Shown here: in pieces, positions 48,382 to 57,402 of the stretch | Position numbering within the stretch: the first letter of the stretch is position 1 | Layout: each line of letters opens with the position of its first letter | Assembly (NCBI RefSeq): GCF_000719865.1 | Contig: NZ_JOID01000012.1 | Span: 1-64,000 of the forward strand | From: Streptomyces albus subsp. albus | GTDB taxonomy: Bacteria > Actinomycetota > Actinomycetes > Streptomycetales > Streptomycetaceae | DNA length: 64,000 nt | Direction of reading: 5' to 3' | The notes under the pieces: generated by a model | Told to the model about the DNA's origin: nothing | What the model saw: only the letters and a program-made list of their open reading frames with translations | Database searches by the model: none | Program-made: the position numbers and the translations under genes

Positions 48382-49347
48382 GTGACGGCGACGGAAGGGG
48401 ACGGCCCGCGCATGGCTTCCGCAGCACGGCCCGAGGAGGGCGCTCCGCTGGGACCGCCGCCGCGCCTGGCACGGGCGCTGGACGAGGCGGAAGACGACGG
48501 CGCCGGCCGGACGTGGCTGAGGGATCTGCCGGAGCTGGCCCGGGACGTCCTGCGGCGCTGGGAGCTGACCCCCGAGCGGGTGCAGGAGCCCGGCGGCCGC
48601 AGCAGCCTGCTGGTGCTGGTGCGGCGCGCGGACGGCGGCCGGGCCGCCCTGAAGCTGCTGGCCCCCGGCGCGGATGCCGCCGCGCAGCACGCGGCGCTGG
48701 AGCGCTGGGACGGCTTCGGCGCCGTCCGGCTGCTGGAGGCGGACGACGCGGCCGGCGCCCTGCTCCTGGAGCGGCTGCACGGCGAGGTGTCGCTCAGCTC
48801 GCTCCCCGAGGCCAAGGCCCTGCTGGAGGCGGCGGGCACGGTACGGCGGCTGTGGACGGAACCGGACGGCGGCCCGTACCCCTCGGTGGCGGAGCGCACC
48901 GCGCCGGCGGCGGCGCTGCTGCGCGCGGCGGCGGACGAGCCCTGGGCGGCCGACGTCCGGCCCCTGGCCGGGCAGGCACTGGCGGCCCACGCGGAGCTGA
49001 CGGCCGCGGAGCCGGAACGGCTGCTGCTGCACGGCCGGTTCCGGGAGGAGAAGGTCCTGGCGGGCGAGCGCGCGCCGTGGCTGGCCGTCGGCCCCGACCC
49101 GCTGGTCGGCGAGCGGGCCTACGATCTGGCGCTGCCGGTCCGCGACCGGCTGGAGGACCTGGTGGCCTCTCCGCGCGGGGCGGCCGGCGCGCGGAGCCGG
49201 CTGGCCCGGCTGGCGGACTCCCTGGAGGTCGACCGGGACCGGCTGCGCGGCTGGACGGTCTTCCGCGCGGTTGCGGACGGCCTGCCGGCCCTGGGCCGCG
49301 GCCACCGGCGGGGCGCCCTCCTCCTGGAGTTCGCGAGCTGGTTCTGA
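48382..49347 (+). CDS. Aminoglycoside phosphotransferase-fold protein lacking catalytic Asp
   Basis: A 321-aa protein resembling APH/kinase-fold proteins. The ATP Lys is kept (ALKLL, K91). The catalytic-loop HGDxHxxN is replaced by HGRFREEKVL (H217 G218 R219), and the later metal-binding Asp position reads VGPDPLVG (G237 where IDP is typical), while the AYDLA segment is kept. It therefore looks like a pseudokinase rather than a resistance enzyme. GTG start 48382; an ATG at 48412 is an alternative. Convergent with proS. Confidence 0.8.
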   Translation: MTATEGDGPRMASAARPEEGAPLGPPPRLARALDEAEDDGAGRTWLRDLPELARDVLRRWELTPERVQEPGGRSSLLVLVRRADGGRAALKLLAPGADAAAQHAALERWDGFGAVRLLEADDAAGALLLERLHGEVSLSSLPEAKALLEAAGTVRRLWTEPDGGPYPSVAERTAPAAALLRAAADEPWAADVRPLAGQALAAHAELTAAEPERLLLHGRFREEKVLAGERAPWLAVGPDPLVGERAYDLALPVRDRLEDLVASPRGAAGARSRLARLADSLEVDRDRLRGWTVFRAVADGLPALGRGHRRGALLLEFASWF

Positions 49348-49355
49348 CGGCGCCG

Positions 49356-49382
49356 CGCCCCGGAGCGGAGGGCTCCGGGGCG
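49356..49382 (+). terminator. Terminator after the pseudokinase gene
   Basis: Perfect 11-nt arms 49356-49366 and 49372-49382 with a 5-nt loop, 9 nt after the stop. Confidence 0.75.
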
Positions 49383-49400
49383 TGGTGCGGTGCGGCCTGC

Positions 49401-49440
49401 CCGGTGTGCGCGGCCGCGTGCGAACGCGGCCGGCCACCGG
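49401..49440 (-). terminator. Hairpin downstream of proS
   Basis: Inner perfect 9-bp stem (49411-49419 with 49424-49432) closed by a 4-nt loop and an outer 6-bp stem (49401-49406 with 49435-49440). It lies 7 nt past the proS stop. Together with the preceding hairpin it separates the convergent genes. Confidence 0.75.
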
Positions 49441-49447
49441 CGTGCGG

Positions 49448-51142
49448 TCAGCCGCTGAGGCGGGCCAGGGCCTCCTCGACCGTCAGTTCCTCGCGCTCGC
49501 CCGTGCGGCGGTCCTTGAGCTCGACCACGCCCTCGCCGGCCCGGCGGCCCGCGACCAGGATCGTCGGCACACCGATCAGCTCGGCGTCGGTGAACTTGAC
49601 GCCCGGGGAGACGCCCGCCCGGTCGTCGACGAGGACCCGCACCCCGGCGGAGTGCAGCTTCTCGGCGACCTCCAGGGCCAGTTCGGTCTGCTTGGCCTTG
49701 CCCGCGGCGACGACGTGGACGTCGGCCGGGGCGATCTCGGCGGGCCAGCACAGGCCCTTGTCGTCGGCGGTCTGCTCGGCGAGGGCCGCGACGGCGCGCG
49801 AGACGCCGATGCCGTACGAGCCCATGGTGACCCGGACCGGCTTGCCCTCGCGGCCGAGGACGTCGAGCTGGAAGGCGTCGGCGTACTTCCGGCCGAGCTG
49901 GAAGATGTGGCCGATCTCGATGGCGCGGTCGATCCGCAGACCGGCGCCGCACTTCGGGCAGGGGTCGCCCGGCTCGACGACGACCACGTCGAGGTACTCG
50001 TCCACCTCGAAGTCGCGGCCGCAGACGACGTTGCGGGCGTGCTTGCCCTCCTTGTTGGCGCCCGTGATCCAGCTGGTGTTCGCGGCCACGCGCGGGTCCG
50101 CGATGTAGCGGAAGGCGCTGCCGGCCATGCCCTGCGGGCCGACGTAGCCGCGGACCAGGTCGGGGCGGTCGGCGAAGTCCTCGGCCGTCACGAGCTCGAC
50201 GACCGCCGGGGCCAGGTGCTCGCCGAGCTTGCCGAGGTCCACCTCGCGGTCGCCGGGGACGCCGACGGCCGTGATCTTGCCGTCCACCTTGACGAGCAGG
50301 TTCTTGAGGGTGGCGGAGGCAGGCACGCCCAGGTGCTCGGCGAGGGTCTCGATGGTGGGGGTGTCGGGGGTGTCCAGCTGCTCGACGGCCGGGTGGTCCG
50401 CGGGCTCCACCGGGGGCACCACGGTGGTGACGGCCTCGGTGTTGGCGGCGTAGTCGCAGGACGGGCAGTCGACGAAGGTGTCCTCGCCGGCGGCGGCCGG
50501 GGCGAGGAACTCCTCCGAGGCGGAGCCGCCCATGGCGCCGGAGACGGCGGAGACGATGCGGTAGTCGAGGCCGAGCCGTTCGAAGATCCGGGTGTACGCC
50601 TCGCGGTGCAGCCGGTAGGCCTCGGCCAGGCCCTCGTCGTCGGTGTCGAAGGAGTACGAGTCCTTCATCAGGAACTCGCGGCCGCGCAGCACGCCGGAGC
50701 GGGGACGCGCCTCGTCCCGGTACTTGGTCTGGATCTGGTAGAGCACCACCGGCAGGTCCTTGTAGGACGTGCACTGGTCCTTCACCGTGAGGGTGAAGAT
50801 CTCCTCGTGGGTGGGGCCGAGCAGGTACTCGCCGCCCTTGCGGTCCTTCAGCCGGAAGAGCAGCTCGCCGTACTCCTCCCAGCGGCCGCTGGTCTCGTAC
50901 GGCTCCTTCGGCAGCAGCGCGGGGAGCAGCACCTCCTGGGCGCCGATGGCGTCCATCTCCTCGCGGACGACCCGCGAGACGTTCTCCAGGACCTTCTTGC
51001 CCAGCGGCAGCCAGGTCCAGATTCCGGCGGACGCACGGCGGACGTACCCGGCCCGGACCAGCAGCTTGTGGCTGAGGGTCTCGGCATCGGCCGGGTCGTC
51101 GCGCAGCGTCTTGAGCATCATCCGGGACATGCGCTGGACCAT
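49448..51142 (-). CDS. proS: Prolyl-tRNA synthetase, bacterial type
   Basis: Charges tRNA-Pro. The 564-aa class II synthetase has motif 1 near residues 40-70 ([19 protein letters not shown]), motif 2 ([22 protein letters not shown]), a ~180-residue insertion (editing domain) between motifs 2 and 3, and the class II motif 3 region plus an anticodon-binding C-terminal domain. I chose the ATG at 51142 (MVQRMSRMM) with AGGAG 8 nt upstream. The insertion marks it as the long bacterial form. Confidence 0.96.
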   Translation of the reverse strand: MVQRMSRMMLKTLRDDPADAETLSHKLLVRAGYVRRASAGIWTWLPLGKKVLENVSRVVREEMDAIGAQEVLLPALLPKEPYETSGRWEEYGELLFRLKDRKGGEYLLGPTHEEIFTLTVKDQCTSYKDLPVVLYQIQTKYRDEARPRSGVLRGREFLMKDSYSFDTDDEGLAEAYRLHREAYTRIFERLGLDYRIVSAVSGAMGGSASEEFLAPAAAGEDTFVDCPSCDYAANTEAVTTVVPPVEPADHPAVEQLDTPDTPTIETLAEHLGVPASATLKNLLVKVDGKITAVGVPGDREVDLGKLGEHLAPAVVELVTAEDFADRPDLVRGYVGPQGMAGSAFRYIADPRVAANTSWITGANKEGKHARNVVCGRDFEVDEYLDVVVVEPGDPCPKCGAGLRIDRAIEIGHIFQLGRKYADAFQLDVLGREGKPVRVTMGSYGIGVSRAVAALAEQTADDKGLCWPAEIAPADVHVVAAGKAKQTELALEVAEKLHSAGVRVLVDDRAGVSPGVKFTDAELIGVPTILVAGRRAGEGVVELKDRRTGEREELTVEEALARLSG

Positions 51143-51306
51143 GAGGTTCTCTCCTGCGTGGAAAAAGTGATTGCCCTGGAGGCTACCGAAAAGCGGAGCG
51201 CGCCGAGGAACGGCGGTCGTCGGGCGCCGTGCTGCGCCGACGATCGACAACGCGGCGAGCGTGCGTGCCAGACGCCGCGGAGCAGGCGGGATGTGCCGGA
51301 CAGGAC

Positions 51307-51840
51307 CTAGCGGCGCAGCGGCAGCGGGGCGCCCATCACCGCGTACGGGCTGGGGGCGCTGGGGAAGTAGACGGGGCGGGCGAGGTCCCGGTAGCCCAGG
51401 GAGCGGTAGAGGCCGCGGGCGGGGCTGTCGGTGTCGATGGCCGAGAGGAGGCTGCGGGGTTCGGCGGCGGCGTCGGTGAGGACGGTGATCAGGCGGCGGC
51501 CGATGCCGCGCTTCTGGTGGTCGGGGAGGACGTGCAGTTCGGTGACGACGAAGGCGTCGTCGAGCCAGACGTCCCGGCCCTCGCGGCGCAGATAGGGCTC
51601 GACGACCGTGGACCACCAGTGGCCGCGGTCGTTGGGCATGCCGTAGGCGAAGCCGAGGAGCCGGCCGTCCGGGGTGGTGGCGCCCAGCGCGCGGGCTCCG
51701 GGGGAGGTCATGTGGCGCTGGACGATATGCCGCCGTACGCCGACCTCCTCCTGGGTGAGCCCGAAGGCGAGGGCTTGTACGGCCAGCGCGTCGTCCACCC
51801 GCGCGATCAGGTCGAGCGGGCCGACCACGACGTCATCCAT
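51307..51840 (-). CDS. GNAT family N-acetyltransferase, 177 aa
   Basis: A single-domain GNAT protein with motif [18 protein letters not shown] (acetyl-CoA binding Q/RxxGxG). Substrate unknown. I chose the ATG at 51840 (MDDVVVGPL); a TTG at 51858 would extend it by six residues and overlap the upstream gene stop. It follows the other GNAT gene on the same strand and is probably coupled. Confidence 0.85.
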   Translation of the reverse strand: MDDVVVGPLDLIARVDDALAVQALAFGLTQEEVGVRRHIVQRHMTSPGARALGATTPDGRLLGFAYGMPNDRGHWWSTVVEPYLRREGRDVWLDDAFVVTELHVLPDHQKRGIGRRLITVLTDAAAEPRSLLSAIDTDSPARGLYRSLGYRDLARPVYFPSAPSPYAVMGAPLPLRR

Positions 51841-51854
51841 GGCGGGGAGACTAC

Positions 51855-52700
51855 TCAAAAGAGCACGCTCATGAAGGCGCCGGTCTCCCGGAAGCCGACG
51901 CGCCGGTAAGCCGCGCGGGCGGCGGTGTTGAAGTCGTTGACGTAGAGGCTGGCGAGCGGGGCGATGTCGGCGAGGGCGTAGCGCAGGACGGCGGCCATGC
52001 CGGTCTCGGAGAGCCGGCGGCCGCGGAACTCCGGGGCCACCCAGACGCCCTGGATCTGGCAGGCGCGGTCGGTGGCCGCGCCGATCTCGGCCTTGAAGAC
52101 CACCCGGCCGTCCTCGATCCGGGCGAACGAACGGCCGGCGGACACCAGTTCGGCGACCCGGGCCTGGTAGAGCAGTCCGCCGTCACCGGCGAGCGGGGAG
52201 ACGCCGACCTCCTCCGTGAACATCGCCACGCAGGCGGGCATCACGATGTCCATCTCGTCCTTGCGGACGCGCCGGACGTACGGGTCGGGGGCGATGTCCG
52301 GGGGCGCGGTGGAGGCGACCATCAGCGGCTGGCAGGGGCGGACCTCGCGGGCGGGCCCCCAGCTCGGCTCCAGCAGCGACCAGAGCAGGGCGGTCGCCTC
52401 GGCGGGGCCGACGATCGAGGAACAGCGGCGGCCGGCGCGGCGGGCGCGCTCGGCGAAGGCGCGGACGGCCTCGGGACCGGCCTCCACGGGGACGAGGTTG
52501 GCGCCGGCGTAGCAGAGGGATTCCAGGCGGCCGTCGGCGTACCAGCCCCACATCTCGCCGCCGAGCCGCCAGGGGTCGAGGCCGGCGGCCTGGACCCGGG
52601 CGGCGACGAAGGCGTTGGTGACCGGGTCGCGGTCGAGCACCGCGAGGGTGGCGTCGAGATCACCGGGGCCGAGGACCCTGGTGGTCGTCTGGGTCAACAC
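51855..52700 (-). CDS. GNAT family N-acetyltransferase with DUF4081-like N-domain
   Basis: A 281-aa protein. The N-terminal half (LDRDPVTNAFVAARVQAAGLDPWRLGGEMWGWY...) matches DUF4081, found fused to GNAT domains in actinobacteria. The C-terminal half has the GNAT motif VWVAPEFRGRRLSETGM. The start at the GTG at 52700 gives MLTQTTT, as in Streptomyces homologues; a GTG 15 nt earlier at 52715 is also open. Substrate unknown; often near proS or ispG in the genus. Confidence 0.85.
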   Translation of the reverse strand: MLTQTTTRVLGPGDLDATLAVLDRDPVTNAFVAARVQAAGLDPWRLGGEMWGWYADGRLESLCYAGANLVPVEAGPEAVRAFAERARRAGRRCSSIVGPAEATALLWSLLEPSWGPAREVRPCQPLMVASTAPPDIAPDPYVRRVRKDEMDIVMPACVAMFTEEVGVSPLAGDGGLLYQARVAELVSAGRSFARIEDGRVVFKAEIGAATDRACQIQGVWVAPEFRGRRLSETGMAAVLRYALADIAPLASLYVNDFNTAARAAYRRVGFRETGAFMSVLF

Positions 52701-52956
52701 GTGTCGGGGCCTCACCGTCTGCTGCTGCGTCGTTCCGGGGCGACCCCTGGTGCGCCGGGGTGGTCGTCACACCCGGGGTCCGTCTCTCCCGTCCCCGGGA
52801 CGGGCCCTGGGGTCTGTACCGGCCCCCAGCCGCACTGTACCTCCCCCGTTCCCGGGTCACCCGCTGTGCCCGGTGGACGGGACGGGGGCGGCCGCGGGGC
52901 GGACGGTTCCACCCGTTCCGGGTCACCGGCGGAGGAGCGGCACGGGGTCGCGGTGT

Positions 52957-52994
52957 CCGGTCCGGGCCGGTGCGTGCGCACCGGCCCGGACCGG
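52957..52994 (-). terminator. Second hairpin downstream of ispG
   Basis: Arms 52957-52973 and 52978-52994 are perfect 17-bp complements with a 4-nt loop. It lies about 175 nt past the ispG stop, in tandem with the nearer hairpin. Confidence 0.65.
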
Positions 52995-53087
52995 GGGAGG
53001 ACCTTCCCGGGTCCTGTCCTCCGTCTGGGCCGCGGCGGCGGCCGTCAAACGTCGGGCGGCCGGGGAAATGCCGGGGCGGGACGGCCG

Positions 53088-53116
53088 GTGCCCCCGCCGG
53101 GGGCCGGTGGGGGCAC
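53088..53116 (-). terminator. Terminator just after ispG
   Basis: Perfect 13-bp stem (53088-53100 and 53104-53116, one G-U) with a 3-nt loop, about 50 nt past the ispG stop. Confidence 0.75.
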
Positions 53117-53167
53117 GGCGCGGTGTCCGGTGCGCGGGTGGCGCGGAGCCACGGGTGTTCCGGGGTG

Positions 53168-54325
53168 TCAGCCGGCGGCGGTGACGACGGGCTCGCCGGA
53201 GGCGACGCCGTCCTTCTCCATCTGCTCGGCGATCTTCATGGCCTCGTCGATCAGCGTCTCGACGATCTTCGACTCGGGCACCGTCTTGATGACCTCGCCC
53301 TTGACGAAGATCTGGCCCTTGCCGTTGCCGGAGGCCACCCCGAGGTCCGCCTCGCGGGCCTCGCCGGGGCCGTTCACCACGCAGCCCATCACGGCGACGC
53401 GCAGCGGGACCTCCATGCCCTCCAGACCGGCGGTGACCTCCTCCGCCAGCTTGTAGACGTCCACCTGGGCCCGGCCGCAGGAGGGGCAGGAGACGATCTC
53501 CAGCCCGCGCTGCCGCAGTCCGAGGGACTCCAGGATCTGGTTGCCGACCTTGATCTCCTCGACGGGCGGCGCGGAGAGCGAGACCCGGATGGTGTCGCCG
53601 ATGCCCTCGCTCAGCAGGGCGCCGAAGGCGACCGCGGACTTGATGGTGCCCTGGAAGGCGGGGCCGGCCTCGGTGACGCCCAGGTGGAGGGGGTAGTCGC
53701 ACTGGGCGGCGAGCTGGCGGTACGCGTTGATCATGACGACCGGGTCGTTGTGCTTGACCGAGATCTTGATGTCGCGGAAGCCGTGCTCCTCGAAGAGGGA
53801 GCACTCCCAGAGGGCCGACTCGACCAGCGCCTCCGGGGTGGCCTTGCCGTACTTGGCCAGCAGCCGCTTGTCCAGCGAGCCGGCGTTCACGCCGATGCGG
53901 ATCGGGGTGCCGGCGTCGGAGGCCGCCTTGGCGATCTCCTTGACCTTGTCGTCGAACTGGCGGATGTTGCCCGGGTTCACCCGCACCGCCGCGCAGCCCG
54001 CGTCGATCGCCGCGAAGACGTACTTGGGCTGGAAGTGGATGTCGGCGATCACGGGGATGCCGGACTTCCTCGCGATGACGGGCAGCGCCTCGGCGTCGTC
54101 CTGCGAGGGGCAGGCGACGCGGACGATCTGGCAGCCGGCCGCCGTGAGCTCGGCGATCTGCTGCAGGGTGGCGCCGATGTCCGCCGTCACGGTCGTCGTC
54201 ATCGACTGCACCGACACCGGCGCGTCACCGCCGACCGGCACCGAGCCGACGTGGATCTGCCGGCTCACCCGGCGGTCCGCCAGTTTGATCGGAACGGACG
54301 GCATTCCCAGCGAAATCGCAGTCAT
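53168..54325 (-). CDS. ispG: (E)-4-hydroxy-3-methylbut-2-enyl-diphosphate synthase
   Basis: [4Fe-4S] enzyme of the MEP isoprenoid pathway (GcpE). The 385-aa protein has the cluster-binding cysteines in [12 protein letters not shown] and GCVVNGPGE. The TIM-barrel part ([23 protein letters not shown]) fits. ATG start 54325. It lies downstream of the site-2 protease and dxr, with a terminator between (54442-54474). Confidence 0.96.
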   Translation of the reverse strand: MTAISLGMPSVPIKLADRRVSRQIHVGSVPVGGDAPVSVQSMTTTVTADIGATLQQIAELTAAGCQIVRVACPSQDDAEALPVIARKSGIPVIADIHFQPKYVFAAIDAGCAAVRVNPGNIRQFDDKVKEIAKAASDAGTPIRIGVNAGSLDKRLLAKYGKATPEALVESALWECSLFEEHGFRDIKISVKHNDPVVMINAYRQLAAQCDYPLHLGVTEAGPAFQGTIKSAVAFGALLSEGIGDTIRVSLSAPPVEEIKVGNQILESLGLRQRGLEIVSCPSCGRAQVDVYKLAEEVTAGLEGMEVPLRVAVMGCVVNGPGEAREADLGVASGNGKGQIFVKGEVIKTVPESKIVETLIDEAMKIAEQMEKDGVASGEPVVTAAG

Positions 54326-54441
54326 CTGCGTGCAACCCCAACGTATGGCTTCTGGCCCGGGAGACAGGCGGGCTCCGGTCCGAGATTACGGCACGCGCGG
54401 GGGTGCGGCCGCCGCGGCCTCCCGCGCGGCGCGCGGACGGG

Positions 54442-54474
54442 GGACGGCCGGGAGGGGGGTGCTCCCGGCCGTCC
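54442..54474 (-). terminator. Terminator after the M50 protease gene
   Basis: Perfect 13-bp stem (54442-54454 with 54462-54474) and a 7-nt loop, about 20 nt past the protease stop. It would separate the dxr-protease unit from ispG. Confidence 0.8.
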
Positions 54475-54496
54475 GCAGGCCCGCGCGGGCCGGCCG

Positions 54497-55798
54497 TCAG
54501 GAGATCCGTACGGGGTTGACCAGGTCGGCCATGAGGACCAGCAGGGTGAAGCAGATGAAGATCCCGGCGACCACATAGGCGACCGGCATCAGCTTGGCGA
54601 CGTCGAAGGGGCCCGGGTCCGGGCGCCGGAAGAGCCGGGCCGTGTTCCGCCGCACCGACTCCCACAGCGCTCCCGCGATGTGGCCGCCGTCGAGCGGCAG
54701 CAGCGGCAGCATGTTGAAGAGGAACAGCGACAGGTTGAAGCCCGCGACGAGGAAGAGCATGGTCGCGACCTGCTGCTGCGGCGGGATGTCGAGGTTGAAC
54801 ACCTCACCGCCGACGCGGGCGGCGCCGACGACGCCCATCGGGGAGTCCGGCTCGCGCTCGGCGTCGCCGAAGGTGGCGTCCCAGAGCGCGGGGATCTTCG
54901 AGGGCAGGGCGATCAGGGCTTCCACGCCGTTGGTGATCATGTCGCCCATGCGCTCGACCGACTGGCCGAAGGTTTGCTGGACGACTCCGGTGGCAGGGCT
55001 GAAGCCGAGGAAGCCCGCGGTGACGTACTCGCCCTTGATCACGCGGCCGTCGTCGTCGTACTTGACCAGCCGGTTCTCCACCAGGTCGGCCTGGAGTGTC
55101 TTGAGCTCGCCGGCGCGCTCGACGGTGATGGTGGCGGGACCGGTGGTCTCCCGGATGCGCTCCTGGAGGACGGACCACTCCTCGATCCGCTCGCCGTCGA
55201 AGGCGACGATCCTGTCGGCCGGCTGGAGCCCGGCCGCCTTGGCGGGCGAGGCCGGGTCGCCCTTGCGGCAGGTGTCGCGGTTCTCGTTCTGCGAGATCAC
55301 GCAGTCGGAGACGGTGGAGACGGTGGTGGTCTGGGTGTTGATGCCGAAGCCCATCAGCACGCCCATGAAGACCACCACGGCCAGCACGAGGTTCATGAAA
55401 GGGCCGGCGAACATCACGATCACGCGCTTCCAGGGCGCGCGCGTGTAGAAGAGCCGCTTCTCGTCGCCGGGCTGCAGCTCCTCGAAGGCGGCCTCCCGGG
55501 CGTCCTCGATCATGGTGCGGAAAGGCGAGGTGGAGCGGGTGGTGACCCTGCCGTCCTCACCGGGCGGGAACATGCCGATCATGCGGATGTAGCCGCCGAA
55601 CGGAATGGCCTTGATGCCGTACTCCGTCTCCCCCTTCTTGCGGGAGAAGAGGGTCGGGCCGAAGCCGACCATGTACTGCGGCACGCGCACACCGAACAGC
55701 TTGGCGGTCGACAGGTGCCCCAGCTCGTGCCACGCGATCGAGAACAGCAGCCCGATCACGAAGACGACTATGCCGAGAACCGTCATCAGGGTCGTCAT
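54497..55798 (-). CDS. rseP: M50 site-2 intramembrane protease (RseP/Rip1 type)
   Basis: A 433-aa polytopic zinc protease that cuts membrane substrates such as anti-sigma factors. HELGH at residues 24-28 (H24, H28 metal, E25 catalytic) lies in the first membrane helix, [12 protein letters not shown] near the C-terminus provides the third ligand, and a PDZ-like domain lies between. It starts 4 nt inside the dxr stop (55795-55798), so the two are coupled. The dxr-rseP-ispG order is common in bacteria. Confidence 0.95.
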   Translation of the reverse strand: MTTLMTVLGIVVFVIGLLFSIAWHELGHLSTAKLFGVRVPQYMVGFGPTLFSRKKGETEYGIKAIPFGGYIRMIGMFPPGEDGRVTTRSTSPFRTMIEDAREAAFEELQPGDEKRLFYTRAPWKRVIVMFAGPFMNLVLAVVVFMGVLMGFGINTQTTTVSTVSDCVISQNENRDTCRKGDPASPAKAAGLQPADRIVAFDGERIEEWSVLQERIRETTGPATITVERAGELKTLQADLVENRLVKYDDDGRVIKGEYVTAGFLGFSPATGVVQQTFGQSVERMGDMITNGVEALIALPSKIPALWDATFGDAEREPDSPMGVVGAARVGGEVFNLDIPPQQQVATMLFLVAGFNLSLFLFNMLPLLPLDGGHIAGALWESVRRNTARLFRRPDPGPFDVAKLMPVAYVVAGIFICFTLLVLMADLVNPVRIS

Positions 55799-57048
55799 GC
55801 GCGGGCCTCCGATGCTGACGTCGCCGCCATCTCACGGGCGCGGGCGCGCGCCCACTCCTCCGCTTCCAGGACGTCGGCCAAGGTGAGGGAGGTTCCCCGC
55901 CCGGGGGTGCCGTGCTCGGCCACCACCTCGGCGACGGTCTCCACGATGCCATTGAAGGGAAGGCGGCCGTCGAGGAACGCGTCCACGCACTCCTCGTTGG
56001 CGGCGTTGAACACGGCGGGGGCCGTACCGCCGAGGCCGCCGACGTGCCGCGCCAGCCCCACGGAGGGGAAGGCGTCGTTGTCGAGCGGGAAGAACTCCCA
56101 GCTCGACGCCTTGGTCCAGTCGCAGCCGGGAGCGGCGTCGGGGACCCGCTCCGGCCAGCCCAGCCCCAGCGCGATCGGCATCCGCATGTCCGGGGGGCTG
56201 GCCTGGAGCAGCGTTGAACCGTCTGTGAATTCCACCATCGAGTGCACATACGACTGCGGGTGGACGACCACCTCAATCCGTTCGAACGGAATGTCGTAGA
56301 GAAGGTGTGCCTCGATGACTTCCAGGCCCTTGTTGACGAGGGTCGCCGAGTTGATCGTGACCACCGGGCCCATGTTCCAGGTGGGGTGGGCCAGTGCCTG
56401 CTTGGGGGTGACCTCGGCCAGCTCCGGCTTGGTCCGGCCGCGGAACGGACCGCCCGAGGCGGTGACGACCAGCTTGCGCACCTCGGAACGGCTGCCGCCC
56501 GCCAGCGCCTGGAAGAGCGCGGAGTGCTCGGAGTCCACCGGCACGATCTGGCCGGGCTTGGCCACCGCCCTGACCAGCGGGCCGCCCACGATCAGCGACT
56601 CCTTGTTCGCCAGGGCCAGCACCCGGCCGGCCTCCAGGGCCGCGAGGGTCGGGGCCAGGCCGATGGAGCCGGTGATGCCGTTGAGCACCGTGTGGCAGTC
56701 GCTCGCCGCCAGCTCCGCCGCGGCGCCCGGCCCCGCCAGGATCTCCGGCTGCCTCGCCGAGCCGTACGCGGCGGACAGCGCCTCGCGCACGGCCGGAACG
56801 GCGTCCTCCCGGGCGACGGCGACGGTGCGGACGTCCAGTTGGCGGGCCTGCTCGGCGAGGAGCCCGGCCCGGCCGCCGGCGGCCGACAGACCGGTCACCC
56901 GGAAGCGTCCGGGGTTGCGCAGCACCACGTCGATGGCCTGGGTGCCGATCGAGCCGGTGGAGCCGAGGATCACGATGTCCCGCGGGCCTCCGGTGGCGGC
57001 GGTGGCCGCCGGGAAGGTCAGATGCGGGTGGGCGAGGGAGTCCGTCAT
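55795..57048 (-). CDS. dxr: 1-deoxy-D-xylulose 5-phosphate reductoisomerase
   Basis: Converts DXP to MEP with NADPH, the first committed MEP step and the target of fosmidomycin. The 417-aa protein has the NADPH motif [11 protein letters not shown], the NKESLI and DSEHSAL catalytic segments, and the flexible-loop region. I chose the ATG at 57048 ([10 protein letters not shown]); the longer frame is non-conserved. Divergent from the conservon. Confidence 0.96.
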   Translation of the reverse strand: MTDSLAHPHLTFPAATAATGGPRDIVILGSTGSIGTQAIDVVLRNPGRFRVTGLSAAGGRAGLLAEQARQLDVRTVAVAREDAVPAVREALSAAYGSARQPEILAGPGAAAELAASDCHTVLNGITGSIGLAPTLAALEAGRVLALANKESLIVGGPLVRAVAKPGQIVPVDSEHSALFQALAGGSRSEVRKLVVTASGGPFRGRTKPELAEVTPKQALAHPTWNMGPVVTINSATLVNKGLEVIEAHLLYDIPFERIEVVVHPQSYVHSMVEFTDGSTLLQASPPDMRMPIALGLGWPERVPDAAPGCDWTKASSWEFFPLDNDAFPSVGLARHVGGLGGTAPAVFNAANEECVDAFLDGRLPFNGIVETVAEVVAEHGTPGRGTSLTLADVLEAEEWARARAREMAATSASEARA

Positions 57049-57402
57049 CCCCCCATTGTCACCGCACCGGCCGCGCGGGGCGGACGGCGCACCCGCCGAA
57101 TCGGCGGGCGCGGGGGCGGAGGCCTGCTCGCGGTGCGCTCCCCGGTGTGCTCCCGGGCCGGCCACCGGTGTGCTGCCGGTGTGCCCCGGAGCGGCCGGGT
57201 CCGGATCCCGGCCGCAGCCGCAACACCGCTCCCCGGCCTGCGCGTTCGTGCGGCGGCAGCGGCCTCGGCAACGGAACGGATCTTTCTGGATACCGTTCGT
57301 GCAACCGTATTCCTTCCCTCCGCGGTCACAACTAGCATCGGCTCCACCACGCGCCGCCCCCCACCTGCGGCGATACCTGTTGTGACTTCTGGCTGGGGTG
57401 AC
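57049..57402. promoter_or_regulatory. Divergent region between dxr and the conservon
   Basis: 354 nt with promoters for both directions. TAGCAT at 57333-57338 with TTCCTT 17 nt upstream (57310-57315) could be the conservon promoter (weak). An inverted repeat GAACGG-N13-CCGTTC spans 57274-57298, a possible operator upstream of it. No gene is seen here. Confidence 0.4.

Larger units (their letters stand above)
52701..53167 (-). other. Non-coding stretch between ispG and the GNAT gene
   Basis: 467 nt without a gene. It contains two strong hairpins (listed) that probably end the ispG transcript. The remainder holds the GNAT promoter. Confidence 0.45.
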
